DNA of 64,000 nucleotides from Mariniphaga sp041684965. Its GTDB lineage: Bacteria > Bacteroidota > Bacteroidia > Bacteroidales > Prolixibacteraceae. The notes under the pieces were generated by a model that made no database searches, was not told the origin of the DNA, and worked only from the letters and a program-made list of their open reading frames with translations. The translations under genes and the position numbers were made by a program. The number at the start of each line of letters is the position of its first letter. The stretch's first letter is position 1. The stretch lies in contig JAWLGR010000005.1 in the NCBI GenBank assembly GCA_041684965.1, forward strand, positions 1-64,000. Direction: 5' to 3'. Below are positions 46,331 through 56,201 of the stretch, piece by piece.

Positions 46331-47722
46331 TTATTTTTCCGGTGATTGTTTCTTTGTTGGTTTTCCAATAAATTTTTTTGCTGAGGAGCGGGCAACGGAT
46401 TTTACCTCTGAAAGAGCTATGACAGGGAAGACCCTGATGAAAAGGAGGAATAATGTAAAAAATAAACCAAAAGTTCCAAGGTAAATTGCAACTTCAATCC
46501 ATGTGGGAGAGTACATTGACCAGCTGGAGGGCAGGTAATCTCTGTGCAGAGATGTTACTACAATCACGAATCGTTCGAACCACATTCCAATATTAATGAA
46601 AATTGAAAGTATAAACGTAAATGTCAGGTTTCTTCTTAGCTTTTTAATCCACAGCAATTGAGGGGAAATAACATTACATGTCATCATAATCCAATATGCC
46701 CAGGCATAGGGCCCAAGGGCACGGTTCAAAAATGCATACCGCTCATATTCAACTCCGCTGTACCATGCCATAAATAATTCTGTGATATAAGCAATCCCTA
46801 CAATGGAGCCGGTGGCAATAATTACTTTATTCATCGATTCCACATGGCCAACTGTGATGTATTCTTCCAGGTGCAGGGTTTTTCGTGTGACAATCATAAG
46901 TGTTAAAACCATAGCAAATCCGGAAAATACAGCCCCCGATACAAAATAGGGAGGGAAAATGGTTGTATGCCATCCCGGAATTACAGAGGTAGCAAAGTCG
47001 AAGCTCACAATGGTATGTACTGAAAGTACCAGTGGAGCGGCCAGGCCTGCAAGGATGAGGCTCATCGACTCATGCTGTTGCCAGTGACGGGCTGAGCCCT
47101 TCCATCCAAAGCTCAGGAAATTATAAACTTTTTTCTTCCATAACGATTTCATGCGGTCACGAATGGTTCCCAGGTCTGGAATTAGGCCCATGTACCAGAA
47201 TAACAAGGAAACAAGCAGGTAGGTAGTTATTGCAAAAACGTCCCACAACAGTGGTGAGTTGAAATTAACCCATAAATCACGGGTATTTGGGTAGGGTAAA
47301 ATATAAAATCCCAAAGGCAATCGTCCCATATGTATAAGTGGGAAAATGCCGGCACACATAACGGCAAAAATAGTCATTGCTTCGGCAGAACGGTTAATGC
47401 TGGTTCTCCATTTTTGTCGAAACAGAAGCAGAATTGCTGAAATAAAAGTACCTGCATGACCGATACCTACCCACCATACAAAGTTGGTAATGCTCCATCC
47501 CCAGCCTATGGTGCGGTTAACGCCCCAGGTACCAATACCAAACCAAACAGTATAGGCAATCATGGCAAATCCGAACAACATAACCACAATAGAAACAGTT
47601 AATCCAATATACCACAGTTTGCCTGGCCTGGCACGAATTGGAGCCATTACATCATTGGTAATGTCGTTGTAGCTTTTCTCTCCGTTAATCAGTGGTTCCC
47701 TTACCGGTGAAACATGCATCAT
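46331..47722 (-). CDS. actC: Alternative Complex III quinol-binding subunit ActC, NrfD-like (463 aa)
   Basis: NrfD/PsrC-like membrane protein with about ten helices; conserved GWSITNFVWWVGIGHAGTFI (about 85-104) and SFDFATSVIPGWHTTIFPPY (near 228-247) flank the quinol pocket seen in solved ACIII structures. It oxidises menaquinol at the periplasmic side and passes electrons to ActB's iron-sulfur clusters. Lies between actB (13-base gap) and actD (8 bases). Confidence 0.95.
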   Translation of the reverse strand: MMHVSPVREPLINGEKSYNDITNDVMAPIRARPGKLWYIGLTVSIVVMLFGFAMIAYTVWFGIGTWGVNRTIGWGWSITNFVWWVGIGHAGTFISAILLLFRQKWRTSINRSAEAMTIFAVMCAGIFPLIHMGRLPLGFYILPYPNTRDLWVNFNSPLLWDVFAITTYLLVSLLFWYMGLIPDLGTIRDRMKSLWKKKVYNFLSFGWKGSARHWQQHESMSLILAGLAAPLVLSVHTIVSFDFATSVIPGWHTTIFPPYFVSGAVFSGFAMVLTLMIVTRKTLHLEEYITVGHVESMNKVIIATGSIVGIAYITELFMAWYSGVEYERYAFLNRALGPYAWAYWIMMTCNVISPQLLWIKKLRRNLTFTFILSIFINIGMWFERFVIVVTSLHRDYLPSSWSMYSPTWIEVAIYLGTFGLFFTLFLLFIRVFPVIALSEVKSVARSSAKKFIGKPTKKQSPEK

Positions 47723-47735
47723 TTGCTGTTAATTT

Positions 47736-50672
47736 TTAGCTTTTATTTCTAATTTTCGTCAAATATCCCACGGCTGGAAGTGTATGTAATTCTTCCAAAA
47801 GGTGGTAGTTTCTTGGGTCTTTCATTAGATTCGAAACTTTGCTTTCCGGATCATTTAAATCCCCGAAAACAATTGAATTTGAGGGGCATGTCTGCTGACA
47901 GGCAGTTTGCAATTCACCATCTTCGAGTGTGCGGCCTTCCAGTTTAGCAGTAAGCTTTTTGTCCTGGATTCGCTGGACGCAGAAGGAACATTTTTCAATA
48001 ACACCCTTGGCACGAACTGTGACATCCGGATTGTGGCGCATCCGGCTCAAATCAACAGTAACATTGGCGGGGTCAAAGCGATTGTTTGGTATAGAATCAG
48101 CCCCGGTGTAATCCATCCAGTTAAAACGTCGTACTTTATAAGGGCAGTTATTGTTACAGTAACGGGTGCCGATGCACCGGTTATAAACCATTTGGTTAAT
48201 TCCTTCACTCGACTGGTTGGTAGCGGCAACAGGGCAAACATTTTCACATGGAGCATTATCGCAATGCTGGCACAAAACAGGTTGTCTTGCAATTTCCGGA
48301 TCGTTTTCGTCTCCATTATAGTACCGATCGATTCGTATCCATTGCATTTCATGGTGCCGGGCTACTTCGTTCTTGCCTACTACCGGAATATTGTTTTCGG
48401 TGTTACAGGCCAGAACACATGCGCTGCAACCGGTGCAAGTGTTCAGGTCAATTACCATACCCCACTTATGCCCCGGAAAGTTGGTCTTTGGATACAATGA
48501 AGTACTATGTTTTTTTACTTCCTCATGCATTTCATTTCCTGCTGCAGGATCCTTTTTCCATTCTTCATAGGTTGCTTCTCTTACAATTGGCCTTCCTTCC
48601 ATTGAATGATGCCCCTGAGCAAGAGCCATTAATCCGGTACTGCCGGTTGTTGCAATTTCTACTCCATTGATTGTAAACCGGCGCGAATTATTTTCCATTT
48701 TTACCAGAGGGTAAACATTTACACCAGTTCTTATTTCTTCGGCGATGCCTGTTGTGCGGCCATATCCCAGGGCAATGCTTATGGTATTATCAGCCTGCCC
48801 TGGTTGTATCAATACGGGAATCTGAAGGTTTCCCAATTGTATAACATCTCCGTTTTTAATGTTTAACACGCGTGCTGCCATGGGGGCGATGGATGCATAA
48901 TTTCCCCATGCAATGCGGGTTACAGGATCGGGGCATTCATGCAGCCAGGGATTAAGCGGACCGTGTCCTGAACCTATATTTATGTTTTCTACAAGTTCAA
49001 GAGAAAATCCTTCAACTATTTTTTCAGAAAGTACACTTTGTATTGCAGTTACTGTTTCACCTGTATTGTAAGCTACAGACAACGGATTGGGATTTAATAC
49101 CATTTCGCCGTTTCGAAGAACGTCAATCCAAAATCTATCTGGATCTGAATTTTCACTTTGTTCACTGAAATAGTCATTGATCCAATTTTCCCTGATATAG
49201 TCCCGCCAGCTTGAGGTACTTCCCATCCAGGTAAGGAGAACTTCCTGAGCCTGCCGCGAATCGAACAGTTTATGAAGGGTGGGCTGCAGCACTGAAACAA
49301 TACCTCGCTTATATTCTGCATCGTCCCAGCATTCAAGGTAACCTGGTGCCGGTAATACATACTGGCACAACTCCGAAGTTTCATCTGGCTGCGCAGTAAT
49401 GGCAATTGAAAGGGGAGCTTTTTCTATGGCTGAACCAATTCTTCCTGACTCAGGATGACTGTATACGGGGTTTACATCCCATGCTATAACAGCTCCAAGA
49501 TTAGGCTTGGTTAATGCGTCAACCCAGTTTTCATCGCCATTGTAATGATTGTAGGTTCTGTTAAACAGGACCGTTGCTCCTACATTCCCAAGCATTTGAT
49601 TGATACTGTTTACGATAACCTGGTAATCCGGATTGTTATCTCCGCAAACAACTACTGAACGACCACGGCTTGACTGAAGGTCGTCAATTATTTTTTTGAG
49701 TTTTTCTGTAACTTCCTGTGGCGGAGGTGTGGCTTCAATCTGGGATGCTCCGTTTTGTGCTGCAAGCTGGTTGTACAGATACACAAGAATTTTACCATAA
49801 TCAGCCTTTTCGGCACGGATACGAATATCGGCATTTGTTCCGGTTAGAGACATTCCTGCTTCTATCTGGTAATGAAGATTTAAACCCGGATTGGCTTCAT
49901 TAAGTGCCCTTCTGCCGGCATACTGGGAAGTAAATTCCACAGGAGATAACCAGGTGCCCAGAAAATCGCAACCAACCGAAACAATGCAGTCTGCATTTTC
50001 GAAATGATATTCCGGTAATTCATTTATCCCAAATGAACGTCTGTTTGCCTCCCTGTAGCCGTCCATTGGTATGGGATCAAATTGATGCCATTCAAGATTA
50101 AATGTTTGTGTAAATTCTCCAATAAGTTTTTTTGTTGAGGGGCTTATAATAGTTGGAGTAATTAAAAGGATGGTCCTTCCTGACTCCGATATTTCTTTTA
50201 GCTGCGTGATGATTTCATTATCGGCCTGATCCCAGTCCAGGGTCTTCTTGTTTTTTAAAGGAGTACGGTATCTGTTAATGTTATAGACATCCATAACTGA
50301 AGCCTGCACACGCCCGCTTGTCCCATGTGGTGTGATAACCGATTTCGGATTGGGCTCCAGCTTAATCGGGCGGTGATCGCGGACTTTTACCAGTACATTG
50401 CAAAACTCATTCTGATTAAAGTAGGAACTGGCGTAATAAACTGCCTTTCCAGGAGTAATCTCTTCAGGCTTAATAAAATATGGGATAGCTTTTTCGACGG
50501 GTCTTTTGCAGGAGGCAATCAGCGCAGCAGAAGTGGCACCAAGTCCAAGTACTTTCAGAAAATTCCTCCGTGAAGTAGTGGATATTTCTGCTTCTGTTTT
50601 TTTGTTAACCCGGGCATCTTTCAGCGGCTCGAATTCATGCAGGAGCTCCCAGTATTTCTTTTCATCACTCAT
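47736..50672 (-). CDS. actB: Alternative Complex III iron-sulfur subunit ActB (978 aa)
   Basis: Fusion of a molybdopterin-oxidoreductase-like domain without cofactor (about residues 60-720) and a ferredoxin-like domain (from about 740). A TAT signal TSRRNFLKVLGLG lies unusually far in, near residue 32, as is normal for this subunit. Cluster-binding Cys sets are CTGCSACVLAC, CQHCDNAPCENVCPV, CIGTRYCNNNCP and CSFC plus CQQTCP, fitting three [4Fe-4S] and one [3Fe-4S]. It carries electrons from quinol toward the ActA hemes. The 43-base gap to actA is the largest in the first five genes. Confidence 0.95.
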   Translation of the reverse strand: MSDEKKYWELLHEFEPLKDARVNKKTEAEISTTSRRNFLKVLGLGATSAALIASCKRPVEKAIPYFIKPEEITPGKAVYYASSYFNQNEFCNVLVKVRDHRPIKLEPNPKSVITPHGTSGRVQASVMDVYNINRYRTPLKNKKTLDWDQADNEIITQLKEISESGRTILLITPTIISPSTKKLIGEFTQTFNLEWHQFDPIPMDGYREANRRSFGINELPEYHFENADCIVSVGCDFLGTWLSPVEFTSQYAGRRALNEANPGLNLHYQIEAGMSLTGTNADIRIRAEKADYGKILVYLYNQLAAQNGASQIEATPPPQEVTEKLKKIIDDLQSSRGRSVVVCGDNNPDYQVIVNSINQMLGNVGATVLFNRTYNHYNGDENWVDALTKPNLGAVIAWDVNPVYSHPESGRIGSAIEKAPLSIAITAQPDETSELCQYVLPAPGYLECWDDAEYKRGIVSVLQPTLHKLFDSRQAQEVLLTWMGSTSSWRDYIRENWINDYFSEQSENSDPDRFWIDVLRNGEMVLNPNPLSVAYNTGETVTAIQSVLSEKIVEGFSLELVENINIGSGHGPLNPWLHECPDPVTRIAWGNYASIAPMAARVLNIKNGDVIQLGNLQIPVLIQPGQADNTISIALGYGRTTGIAEEIRTGVNVYPLVKMENNSRRFTINGVEIATTGSTGLMALAQGHHSMEGRPIVREATYEEWKKDPAAGNEMHEEVKKHSTSLYPKTNFPGHKWGMVIDLNTCTGCSACVLACNTENNIPVVGKNEVARHHEMQWIRIDRYYNGDENDPEIARQPVLCQHCDNAPCENVCPVAATNQSSEGINQMVYNRCIGTRYCNNNCPYKVRRFNWMDYTGADSIPNNRFDPANVTVDLSRMRHNPDVTVRAKGVIEKCSFCVQRIQDKKLTAKLEGRTLEDGELQTACQQTCPSNSIVFGDLNDPESKVSNLMKDPRNYHLLEELHTLPAVGYLTKIRNKS

Positions 50673-50714
50673 CGGATATTTTTTTTGAAACTTGGTTGAA
50701 TTATATTGTAAAAA

Positions 50715-51875
50715 CTAGTAGTGACATTTTGAACAATCATTGGCACCAACATTCACAGCCAGAATGGAATCCTTTACACCTTTTGCCAAATCCGCATGGA
50801 ATGCTTCGAAAATTGAATAGTAGTCATTCTCAATGAAATCAACTTTTGTATCGCGGTGACAGTCGAGGCACCATCCCATTGATAAATCACTAACCTGCTT
50901 CACGACATGCATATTTTCCACATCACCATGACATTGCATGCAGTCGAGATTGCCTGCACCAACATGCTGCGCATGGGAGAAGAATACATGATCCGGAAGC
51001 TTATGAATACGAATCCATTCAATTGAACGGCCTTCTTCATGAGCTTGCACTAGTTTTTCTATTTCAAATCTTCCTGATCGTGAACCTTCCCTGACAACTA
51101 TGTGACAGTTCATACATAGATTCGTGGATGGAATATTGGCCGTTTTTGATGAGGTAACTGTGTGGTGGCAGTACATACAATCCATTTGATTTTCAGCCAT
51201 ATGTACCTGATGTGAAAATTTTATCGGCTGGTCTGGTTGATAATCAGGGCTTCTGCCCAGCTTAACAGCTTCTTCCTGCAACATGTATAATTGATATCCA
51301 AAGGCACCAAGTAAAATCAGGATTGGAATCAATTTAATTTTCACTTTTTTAAATATAAGCAAGTCGAGAAGTGCCCAGGTAATTAACAGTCCAAGAAAAA
51401 GAAACAGGAGTATTCGGTTGATTACAGGCTTTGATGGTTCTATTCCGGTTACCGCCAGGTTATCAAGATAAACTTTTATGTAATACACATCTTCGTTACT
51501 TATTTCAAAATTCTGATGTGAAGCTTCTATAACTGTTCCTGAAGGCTCCATAACAGCTCTGTGAAATTCAGCCGAGTCTCTTCCTGCAAATTTTCGTGCA
51601 ATGTCTACTGCCGATGGGTTCCAGTTCATAGTATCAGGAGCAACCACGTAATGACATGAAACGCATGCATCATGATTCCTTTCAAATGGCAGAAGACCCA
51701 TAAAAAAGCGCCTTCCCCTGTTTATTTCATCTCTGGAAAAACCAGCTGCAAGGTAAACATCTTCCGTTTCAGAATAAGATGTCAGAGGTATTGTAATAAG
51801 GTGTGAGAAGGCAAATAATATAATATAAAATCGAAGTGTAAACCTGATTCGCCCACAACAGAGATTTTTTTTCAT
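50715..51875 (-). CDS. actA: Alternative Complex III multiheme cytochrome c ActA (386 aa)
   Basis: Six CxxCH sites: CVSCH (about 71), then CMYCH, CMNCH, CMQCH, CLDCH and CSKCH (at the very C-terminus). The first lies in an N-terminal cytochrome c-like domain (residues 35-135) with RGRRFFMG and EDVYYIKVYLDNL; the other five form the usual pentaheme domain after two membrane helices (about 152-170 and 177-193). A signal helix occupies about 10-32. Five hemes is the number described for Rhodothermus marinus ActA, so the extra domain is notable. First gene of the operon. Confidence 0.93.
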   Translation of the reverse strand: MKKNLCCGRIRFTLRFYIILFAFSHLITIPLTSYSETEDVYLAAGFSRDEINRGRRFFMGLLPFERNHDACVSCHYVVAPDTMNWNPSAVDIARKFAGRDSAEFHRAVMEPSGTVIEASHQNFEISNEDVYYIKVYLDNLAVTGIEPSKPVINRILLFLFLGLLITWALLDLLIFKKVKIKLIPILILLGAFGYQLYMLQEEAVKLGRSPDYQPDQPIKFSHQVHMAENQMDCMYCHHTVTSSKTANIPSTNLCMNCHIVVREGSRSGRFEIEKLVQAHEEGRSIEWIRIHKLPDHVFFSHAQHVGAGNLDCMQCHGDVENMHVVKQVSDLSMGWCLDCHRDTKVDFIENDYYSIFEAFHADLAKGVKDSILAVNVGANDCSKCHY

Positions 51876-52234
51876 TCTGATCAGTTTAGTATAATAACTT
51901 TTTTGCTCGTTTTGCAGTTGTTTTACCTAACAATTTTGAACTTTAAAGGTTTCTAAATATAATTAAAAATTTTAAAACTGGTAAATGGTGTGCTTCTTTG
52001 ATTCGGTTGTTATTGCTATGTGTTTAAAGGCAATAAAGGAACCTGTTTATATAAATGTGAGGAAAATATTTTTTTTAGTTTCACGATCAATTCTAAATAA
52101 AATAAAAGATTTAGTTATTTAACGATTTTAATTTATTCGGAGTTTTCTCAACTGCGTTGGTCAGGTTATCTATTAGTTTTTTTATCATTGATTACCGGAT
52201 TCCTTCCTGAATACTAAATAACTTTTGATAGCGG
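51876..52234. other. Intergenic region upstream of the act operon
   Basis: 359 AT-rich bases without a plausible gene. It must contain the act promoter on the minus strand, but I find no TAnnTTTG element there, so a different sigma factor or an activated promoter is likely. No strong hairpin was seen. Confidence 0.4.
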
Positions 52235-53161
52235 TTACTGCAATTTCTTTTCCCAGGTAACCAAAATTCGTGAAGGTGCATAATAAAGTAAGTTACTTAG
52301 GCTATCAATTATTTTCCAGGATTTAAAGTTTAGAAATTTTAAAATAGTATGTGTGCGGAGATGAATTAGAATTTTGTTTGCGAAAACTTTATAGTTCCAT
52401 TTAACTGTATTTTTATCCCAAAAAAGAGATTTCAGAATTTTCTCATCAAAAGAATGCAGATGGGCGTGGACAGGAGTTGGTTTATTGCAATGAATACAGA
52501 GTGAGTACTGAATCTTTTCCTTATAGGGAGTGGTAACTATCAATTTCCCCCCAGGTTTTAATGTGCTGAAAAGATTTTTTATGAAAATCTCCGGATCGTA
52601 TACATGTTCAATAATTTCAGATGCAATGATGAAATCAAATGAATCGTTTCTGTAAGGAGGATTGAATGCATCGGCAACTACAGCATGATGATTTTTAAAT
52701 GGATACATTTTGAGTGCCCTGGATGTATTTCTCAATGAAATGTCCATTGAAATTACTTCATATCCGAGTGGACAAAATAATTCTGCAACCCAACCTTTTC
52801 CGCAACCAACATCCAAAATTATTCCTTTTTTGCCTGATATTTCTGCAGATATATATTCTCTGACCCTTCTTTCACCATGTTCAGTCCCGCTGTCTCGCTT
52901 CTCAAAATAATCGGATGTATAGGCATCTTTCTGATAGTGATCGATGTATTTAAAGGAAGTTCCTGATTGTTCGTGTATTTTGGATTTTATTTCACTGTTA
53001 GTTTCATCTTCAGGAAGCAAAACCGGCACATTATCCATGACCGGATACTTATTTTCACAATTTGCACAAATCAACTCATTCCCTTCAGTTGAAAAATTTA
53101 AATGTTGGCTGTTACAGTGGATGCACTTTAATATTCCGGTAAGATTTTTACTATTTAACAT
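52235..53161 (-). CDS. Class I SAM-dependent methyltransferase with Zn-ribbon N-terminus (308 aa)
   Basis: The N-terminus resembles Trm112-like zinc ribbons: CIHC (about 14-17) and CANC (about 32-35) with KYPVMDNVPVLLPED. The Rossmann core follows with ILDVGCGKGW (about 115-124), FDFIIASEIIEHVYDP and GGKLIVTTPYKEKI. A second Cys/His pair (LCIHCNKPTPVHAHLHSF) lies near residue 220. Such proteins often methylate sugars or lipids in surface-glycan clusters; the flippase gene 12 bases upstream supports this, but the substrate is unknown. Confidence 0.8.
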   Translation of the reverse strand: MLNSKNLTGILKCIHCNSQHLNFSTEGNELICANCENKYPVMDNVPVLLPEDETNSEIKSKIHEQSGTSFKYIDHYQKDAYTSDYFEKRDSGTEHGERRVREYISAEISGKKGIILDVGCGKGWVAELFCPLGYEVISMDISLRNTSRALKMYPFKNHHAVVADAFNPPYRNDSFDFIIASEIIEHVYDPEIFIKNLFSTLKPGGKLIVTTPYKEKIQYSLCIHCNKPTPVHAHLHSFDEKILKSLFWDKNTVKWNYKVFANKILIHLRTHTILKFLNFKSWKIIDSLSNLLYYAPSRILVTWEKKLQ

Positions 53162-53173
53162 ACTACAAATCGC

Positions 53174-54487
53174 TTAATGCATAAGATAAAAAATTGACAA
53201 AGTTATCAAAGAATACCACCCAAGAACAGGAAGAGGAACATATTCCTTTGGTGAAATTTTAAGCACATTGTAATTAAAAATTAACCAAATAATTTTCTGA
53301 ACTGTAAATGCAACTACAGTTGCAAAAGCTACTCCTTCTATTCCCCAATTTCTTATAAAAAAAATACTCAATAAAATATTAATGAACAATTCAATAAAAG
53401 AAGCATACATGATTATCCTGGTTTTTTTTAATCCGATAAGGATGGTATGTGGAAAAACCAGTCTGCTTATTATTAAAAGCAAATAAATATTAAAAATTAC
53501 TGCGCTTTCAGCGAAATTTGGGTTAAATATCCGGGGATAGAGCCAATGACTGAATATTAAAAACAGAATAGTTACCGGAAACAACAAGTGCATTAATCGG
53601 GTGGTTCTCTTTTTTAATGAACTCAAAGCTTCCGGTAGTTTTTCTCTATATGAAAAATCAGAAATCATTGCAGTGCTTAACGCATTAGCCATAAGAACAA
53701 CAAGTGGAAATTCCTTGGCTCCATAACGGAATATTGCAAAAGTAGCTGAATCAAAATAACGCAGTACTAAAAATCCATCAACATAACTCGCTGAACTACC
53801 TATAAGTGTACTTAAAATTAAAGGCCAGGCAAAATGAATATGCTCTTTTATAAAATCGATTGAGATGGAGAACCGGGAATGTCTTTTTAACAGGAAAAGT
53901 AACCAGATGTATCTGAATGCCGTCACAACTAACAATCCGGTAATTGCCAGTTCCATTCCATATCCTGCAACTATTGGCAGGGAAACAAGAATAAATTGCA
54001 CAGCAAATGTAGTAACCCCGTATTTTAATATTAGATTCGGCTTGTTTTTAAGCAGATAGATGTATTCAATCAAAAAGGATGGACTGCTGAAAAAAATATA
54101 GATCAAAAGGAGCTCAAAATAAGGTATTTCTCCTGAGTGAGTTAAAATTCCTGCAAGAGAATTTTTAAAAAGGATTAAAAAAATCATTGTGAGAATGCTC
54201 AGGAAACTGATCAGAATAAAGGTATTAAAGAATTCAGCAGATTTGTTACTTGTAGATTCAAATGTTGAATTGTTCCTGTATAAGGGGATAAATGCCTGGA
54301 TAAGGCCGTTTATCCAGAATGAACAAAACAAGGCAGTAATAAATAAAAACAACTCATAATTACCTATTGATTCTGTAGAAAGATTGCTTTTTGCAAAAAC
54401 AATACTGATTAGCAGCAATGTGCCGAAGCGAAGCAATTGGAATAGTTGAAGCCCCGAAATATTATTGATGTACTTTTTAATAAACAA
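53174..54487 (-). CDS. Polysaccharide biosynthesis flippase-like membrane protein (437 aa)
   Basis: About 12-14 hydrophobic helices in the MATE/Wzx-type arrangement (polysaccharide synthesis domain, then C-terminal half YASFIELFINILLSIFFI). It would flip lipid-linked glycans across the inner membrane. It is upstream of, and co-transcribed with, the methyltransferase. No glycosyltransferase or polymerase is adjacent, so the pathway is incomplete here. Confidence 0.82.
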   Translation of the reverse strand: MFIKKYINNISGLQLFQLLRFGTLLLISIVFAKSNLSTESIGNYELFLFITALFCSFWINGLIQAFIPLYRNNSTFESTSNKSAEFFNTFILISFLSILTMIFLILFKNSLAGILTHSGEIPYFELLLIYIFFSSPSFLIEYIYLLKNKPNLILKYGVTTFAVQFILVSLPIVAGYGMELAITGLLVVTAFRYIWLLFLLKRHSRFSISIDFIKEHIHFAWPLILSTLIGSSASYVDGFLVLRYFDSATFAIFRYGAKEFPLVVLMANALSTAMISDFSYREKLPEALSSLKKRTTRLMHLLFPVTILFLIFSHWLYPRIFNPNFAESAVIFNIYLLLIISRLVFPHTILIGLKKTRIIMYASFIELFINILLSIFFIRNWGIEGVAFATVVAFTVQKIIWLIFNYNVLKISPKEYVPLPVLGWYSLITLSIFYLMH

Positions 54488-54557
54488 TTCTTACTTTCAA
54501 TACGATTTCGACAAATTTAATCTTTTCATCCATATATCTAAAAATCTGCATTTATAC

Positions 54558-54565
54558 TAATTTTG
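54558..54565 (+). promoter_or_regulatory. Possible promoter element of the AlkD-like gene
   Basis: TAATTTTG matches TAnnTTTG and is 20 bases before the ATG at 54585; the upstream element is not clear. Confidence 0.4.
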
Positions 54566-54584
54566 CACAAATTAATTATTTTGT

Positions 54585-55265
54585 ATGATTTATTTACTCG
54601 ACAAACCTGAAACCGAAAAAGAGTTTCAACAGTTGCTGAGAAGTATCCGGTTACTTAAAAACGGTGATGTTGCTGCTTCTATGAAAAGGCAGGGGATTGA
54701 ATACAAATTGAATTGGGGGATATCGGTTGTGGAATTACGTAAATTGGCAAATGAATATAAACAAAACCATTTGCTTGCACTGAAACTGTGGAATAAACAA
54801 TGGCGCGAGACTATGATTTTGGCAACATTGCTCGATGAATCATCTGAAGTTACAGAAGAACAGATGGATTTTTGGACGAAAGGAATGGAAAACATAGAAA
54901 TAGCAGAACATGCGTCTGCTAATTTATGGGTAAATACAAAATATGCTTTTATAAAAGCCCTTGAGTGGAGCAGAGGAAAAAAATATCTGGTGCATTATAC
55001 AGGTATACATCTGATGGGGCGGCTGGCTATTGTTCAAAAAAAAGCCCTTGATGAAATGTTTGAACCATTCTTTGAAGAGCTGGCTGTATTAGGTAAAGAC
55101 CCTCGGTTGAATACAGTTGTTTATAGAACAGTTTTAGCACTGGGTATGCGCTCTGATATGCTTAATAAACTTGCAATTGAACTGGCTAAGACTTTTCAGG
55201 CTGCAGAACAGCAATCTGTTTTGAAACTGGGAGAAAATCTTTTAGCTGAACTTATTGATGAATGA
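54585..55265 (+). CDS. DNA alkylation repair (AlkD-like) HEAT-repeat protein (226 aa)
   Basis: An all-helical HEAT-like repeat protein of the AlkD family: Trp-rich helices (LKLWNKQWRETMILATLL, then LWVNTKYAFIKALEWSRG) and KRQGIEYKLNWGISVVELRK near the N-terminus. AlkD removes bulky alkylated bases by a non-flipping mechanism using Trp and Asp contacts; these cannot be mapped here with certainty. Length is near normal. The HAD gene 66 bases downstream is unrelated in function. Confidence 0.82.
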   Translation: MIYLLDKPETEKEFQQLLRSIRLLKNGDVAASMKRQGIEYKLNWGISVVELRKLANEYKQNHLLALKLWNKQWRETMILATLLDESSEVTEEQMDFWTKGMENIEIAEHASANLWVNTKYAFIKALEWSRGKKYLVHYTGIHLMGRLAIVQKKALDEMFEPFFEELAVLGKDPRLNTVVYRTVLALGMRSDMLNKLAIELAKTFQAAEQQSVLKLGENLLAELIDE

Positions 55266-55330
55266 AATTTATTTTCAAGTACCTGGAATTGGATTTGAGG
55301 CTGAGGTAACATATAACAAGGTGAATAGAG

Positions 55331-56014
55331 ATGGTGAAATATGACATTATAGAAATACAATTACCACAATTTGAGGCGGTAATTTTTGATATGGATGGTG
55401 TACTGGTAAATTCAGAACCTGTTTACCAGAAAGTGGAGCAATCAAATTTCAGGAAACTTGGATTAAATATATTGGAAGATGAGCATAAAACTTTTCAGGG
55501 AACTGCTACCGATCGCATGTGGCAAATATTAAAAGAAAAGTACAAGGTGAAACAAACAATAAAGGAATTGGTCGAGATGACAAATTCGATGGTGACACCC
55601 TATTTTTCTTCTCTTGAAAAAATAGATCCAATGCCTGGAGTAGAAAATTTTATTAAAAAGTTAAAAGCAGAAAATATTCCATTGGCACTGGCATCGTCCT
55701 CTTATCCTGAAGTCATTGAAATTATTTTGCAAAAAACCAATTTAAAACCTTATTTCGATGTGGTAATTGACGGTCGGATGGCAGGTGCCAGTAAACCTGA
55801 ACCGGATATTTTTTTGCTGGCTGCCAAAAGACTGGGAATCCAACCTGAGAAATGCATTGTAGTTGAGGATTCTTCCAATGGTATAGAGGCCGCCAAATTG
55901 GCTGGCATGTATTGTATTGCATACGCTGGTCCCGGCTCTGAGTTACAGGATCAAAGCCAGGCAGATTTGGTAGTTTCAGATTTTGAAGCATTAACCCGGC
56001 TATTTTCAATATAG
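55331..56014 (+). CDS. HAD-family phosphatase, beta-phosphoglucomutase-like (227 aa)
   Basis: Motif I FDMDGVLVNSEP gives nucleophile Asp20 and acid/base Asp22. Motif II LALASSS is at about 118-124, motif III Lys in SKPEPDIFL, and motif IV VVEDSSNGIEAA. A four-helix cap (residues 30-95) follows motif I, the class C1 type of phosphoglucomutases and sugar or glycolate phosphatases. Substrate undetermined. Transcribed after the AlkD-like gene. Confidence 0.9.
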   Translation: MVKYDIIEIQLPQFEAVIFDMDGVLVNSEPVYQKVEQSNFRKLGLNILEDEHKTFQGTATDRMWQILKEKYKVKQTIKELVEMTNSMVTPYFSSLEKIDPMPGVENFIKKLKAENIPLALASSSYPEVIEIILQKTNLKPYFDVVIDGRMAGASKPEPDIFLLAAKRLGIQPEKCIVVEDSSNGIEAAKLAGMYCIAYAGPGSELQDQSQADLVVSDFEALTRLFSI

Positions 56015-56201
56015 GAATGCTATTCTATCCTGTTATGACAAGTAATAGGCCATGATAGTTTCCTGTCTGTTTTGTATGCTGAAGAGATTCCCCAATTTTA
56101 TACGAACCGAACATGATTTTATGAATACGAAAATCCTCTGTATATGGCCATTTCCCTTCTGGAATAGGATTTTCAGTCATTCCCTGATGTAATTTAAATA
56201 T

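Noticed and set aside
51876..52234. Small gene or structured RNA before actA
   Set aside because: No frame with family support and no strong hairpin was found; sequence is plainly AT-rich.
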